From assembly GCF_032814565.1 (NCBI RefSeq), contig NZ_CP136521.1:3010501-3074500 (forward strand): 64,000 nucleotides of DNA, in the 5' to 3' direction. The notes below the pieces were generated by a model, which did no database searches, was not told the DNA's origin, and worked only from the letters and a program-made list of their open reading frames with translations. Below are positions 62,791-64,000 of the stretch, piece after piece. This stretch comes from Hwangdonia lutea (GTDB taxonomy: Bacteria > Bacteroidota > Bacteroidia > Flavobacteriales > Flavobacteriaceae). Every line of letters starts with the position of its first letter. Within the stretch, counting starts at the first letter, position 1. Made by a program: the position numbers and the translations under genes.

Positions 62791-64000
62791 TCAACTCATG
62801 TCATATCGAAGTAATCGCAATGCATTTACAACGACAACAATTGTAGAACCTTCGTGAAAAGCAACGGCCAATCCAATGTTTGTCAATCCTAAAATAGTAA
62901 CAGGAACCAAAACTATAACCACACCCAAACTTATTAAAATATTTTGTTTAATAATTTGTTTGGATTTTCGACTTAAAGCAATGGCATAAGGTAATTTCTC
63001 GATTTTATCAGACATTAAAGCCACATCGGCGGTTTCTAAAGCCACATCGCTACCTGCGGCTCCCATGGCAACGCTCACCGTACTTAGAGCCATGGCTGGC
63101 GCATCATTTACACCGTCACCAACCATGGCTACTTTTTTGTTTTGTTCTATAAGTTTTTTTATTTCTGAAACCTTGTCTTCGGGCAATAAATTTCCTTTTA
63201 CATCAGTAAGTCCGATTTGTTTAGCAATGGCATCGCCCACGTTTTGATGATCTCCAGTTAACATAATCATACGCTTAATACCGATTTTTTTCAACTGTAT
63301 TAGTGTGTCTACTGCAGTTTTTCGGGGAATATCCATAACACTAATTAATCCTATAACCTCATTTTTAAACGCGACAAGCATAACGGTATGGCCATTTTCC
63401 AATAGGCTCTTCATTTTAGAGATAACAGTTTTATCCACTTTAATGCCTGCATCTACCATGAGTTTTACATTGCCTATAAATACCTCTTCATTCAAATAAG
63501 TAGCGCGAATTCCTTTTCCTTGAATGGCATTTACATGCGACGCTTTATTTTGCGACTCGATACTATATTGGGTTCTTATATCTTTTGAAATGGCTTTAGC
63601 TAGCGGATGATTGCTTAAGCTTTCAACATTTAATACGAGCTTGACAAACGCGATCTCATCAAAATCGTTAAGCGGAATTACGTGGGTGAGTTTAGGTTTT
63701 CCTTCGGTTAATGTTCCTGTTTTATCAAAGGCTATTGTTGTGATTTCTCCCATATCTTCCAACGCTTTTCCGCCTTTTATTAATATGCCTTTTTGGGCAG
63801 CTCTGGCAACACCACTTAATACAGCACTAGGAGTTGAAATAGCTAAGGCACAGGGGCTTGCGGCTACCAAAACCGTTATGGCTCTGTACAGACTGGTTTC
63901 AAAACTTTCATCAAGAATTACATGTGCAAAACACAATAAGAAAACTACAAGTATGACTATGGGAACATACCACTTCTCGAATTTTTTGGTGAGTTGTTGG
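62791..64000 (-). CDS. P1B-4-type heavy-metal-translocating ATPase (5' end outside window)
   Basis: 403 visible codons, open through the right edge (QQLTKKFEKWYVPIVILVVFLLC continues the frame upstream of any internal start). Motifs: the TM metal site ASPCALA (SPC, not CPC), phosphorylation loop FDKTGTLTEG, HP-type SNHPLAKAI, MLTGDHQ and GDGVNDAPAMA. The final helix AFHEGSTIVVVVNALRLLRYDMS carries the HEGST signature. SPC plus HEG(G/S)T marks the P1B-4 group, which exports Co, Zn, Cd or Fe. The actuator domain and any N-terminal metal-binding domain lie outside the window. Confidence 0.92.
   Translation of the reverse strand, partial: QQLTKKFEKWYVPIVILVVFLLCFAHVILDESFETSLYRAITVLVAASPCALAISTPSAVLSGVARAAQKGILIKGGKALEDMGEITTIAFDKTGTLTEGKPKLTHVIPLNDFDEIAFVKLVLNVESLSNHPLAKAISKDIRTQYSIESQNKASHVNAIQGKGIRATYLNEEVFIGNVKLMVDAGIKVDKTVISKMKSLLENGHTVMLVAFKNEVIGLISVMDIPRKTAVDTLIQLKKIGIKRMIMLTGDHQNVGDAIAKQIGLTDVKGNLLPEDKVSEIKKLIEQNKKVAMVGDGVNDAPAMALSTVSVAMGAAGSDVALETADVALMSDKIEKLPYAIALSRKSKQIIKQNILISLGVVIVLVPVTILGLTNIGLAVAFHEGSTIVVVVNALRLLRYDMS

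Overview
The window looks like a chromosomal stretch from a marine-type Flavobacteriaceae (Bacteroidota). It is AT-rich, and its genes include FecI-type ECF sigma/FecR/TonB-receptor operons, a SecD-SecF fusion, BipA, an LDH-like malate dehydrogenase and DUF2911, DUF6588 and DUF3592 proteins. Candidate promoters carry the Bacteroidota -7 element TAnnTTTG, and Shine-Dalgarno sequences are scarce. I saw no tRNA, rRNA, CRISPR array, transposase or prophage gene. The genus cannot be fixed from this text alone.

Layout. 1-1.5 kb: the 3' part of typA/bipA. 1.8-9.7 kb: a surface-polysaccharide block with two tandem Wzx-like flippases, an EptA-like phosphoethanolamine transferase and a GT4 glycosyltransferase on the plus strand, two GT2 glycosyltransferases on the minus strand, then a 2OG-Fe(II) oxygenase. 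9.7-15.6 kb: ftsE, a 1013-residue TPR protein and an outer-membrane barrel protein. 15.7-25.3 kb: mixed housekeeping and secreted proteins (DUF1287, amidohydrolase, methyltransferase, YkgJ, sterol desaturase-like, GDPD, LolC/E-like permease, cystathionine beta-synthase). 25.4-31.5 kb: ECF module A (TonB receptor, FecR, DUF3592 and sigma on the minus strand; a large acidic lipoprotein on the plus strand). 31.6-47 kb: core genes ffh, folD, rluF, yitT-like, herA-like, queE, asnB and gyrB. 47-55.7 kb: ECF module B with satellites (His/Tyr-rich secreted protein, barrel protein, metzincin-like lipoprotein, acidic lipoprotein, a new 35-codon gene, sigma, FecR, TonB receptor, DUF6588). 55.9-64 kb: mdh, a small membrane-anchored protein, secDF, a flavin-binding-like protein, a metallophosphoesterase and the 3' part of a P1B-4-type metal ATPase.

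Main result. Modules A and B are paralogous four-part systems: ECF sigma, FecR anti-sigma, STN-domain TonB receptor, and a divergently transcribed acidic lipoprotein built from repeated modules. Reading upstream of their genes by eye gives six copies of one promoter architecture, GTAGG-N17-TGTnnTA-like. The spacing is 17 nt in every copy, and the copies fall into two subclasses. Four of them (TAGGGTAAA...TGTCTT) lie in module B: before fecR-B, before lipoprotein B, before a previously unlisted 35-residue membrane peptide, and before a secreted His/Tyr-rich protein. Two (GGGTAGGAA or GGGTAGGAAA...TGTTWTA) lie in module A: before fecR-A and before lipoprotein A. This suggests two parallel, self-reinforcing surface-signalling and uptake systems, each with its own sigma specificity and an undescribed lipoprotein/peptide cargo. 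The ligand is unknown; a metal or metal chelate is only an inference from the His-rich satellite.

Other structure: intrinsic terminators after many genes, a hairpin with T-run inside the presumed gyrB leader, a 94-nt structured element before ffh, -7 elements 4-6 nt from start codons (possible leaderless mRNAs), and at least three families of short dispersed intergenic palindromes or repeats.
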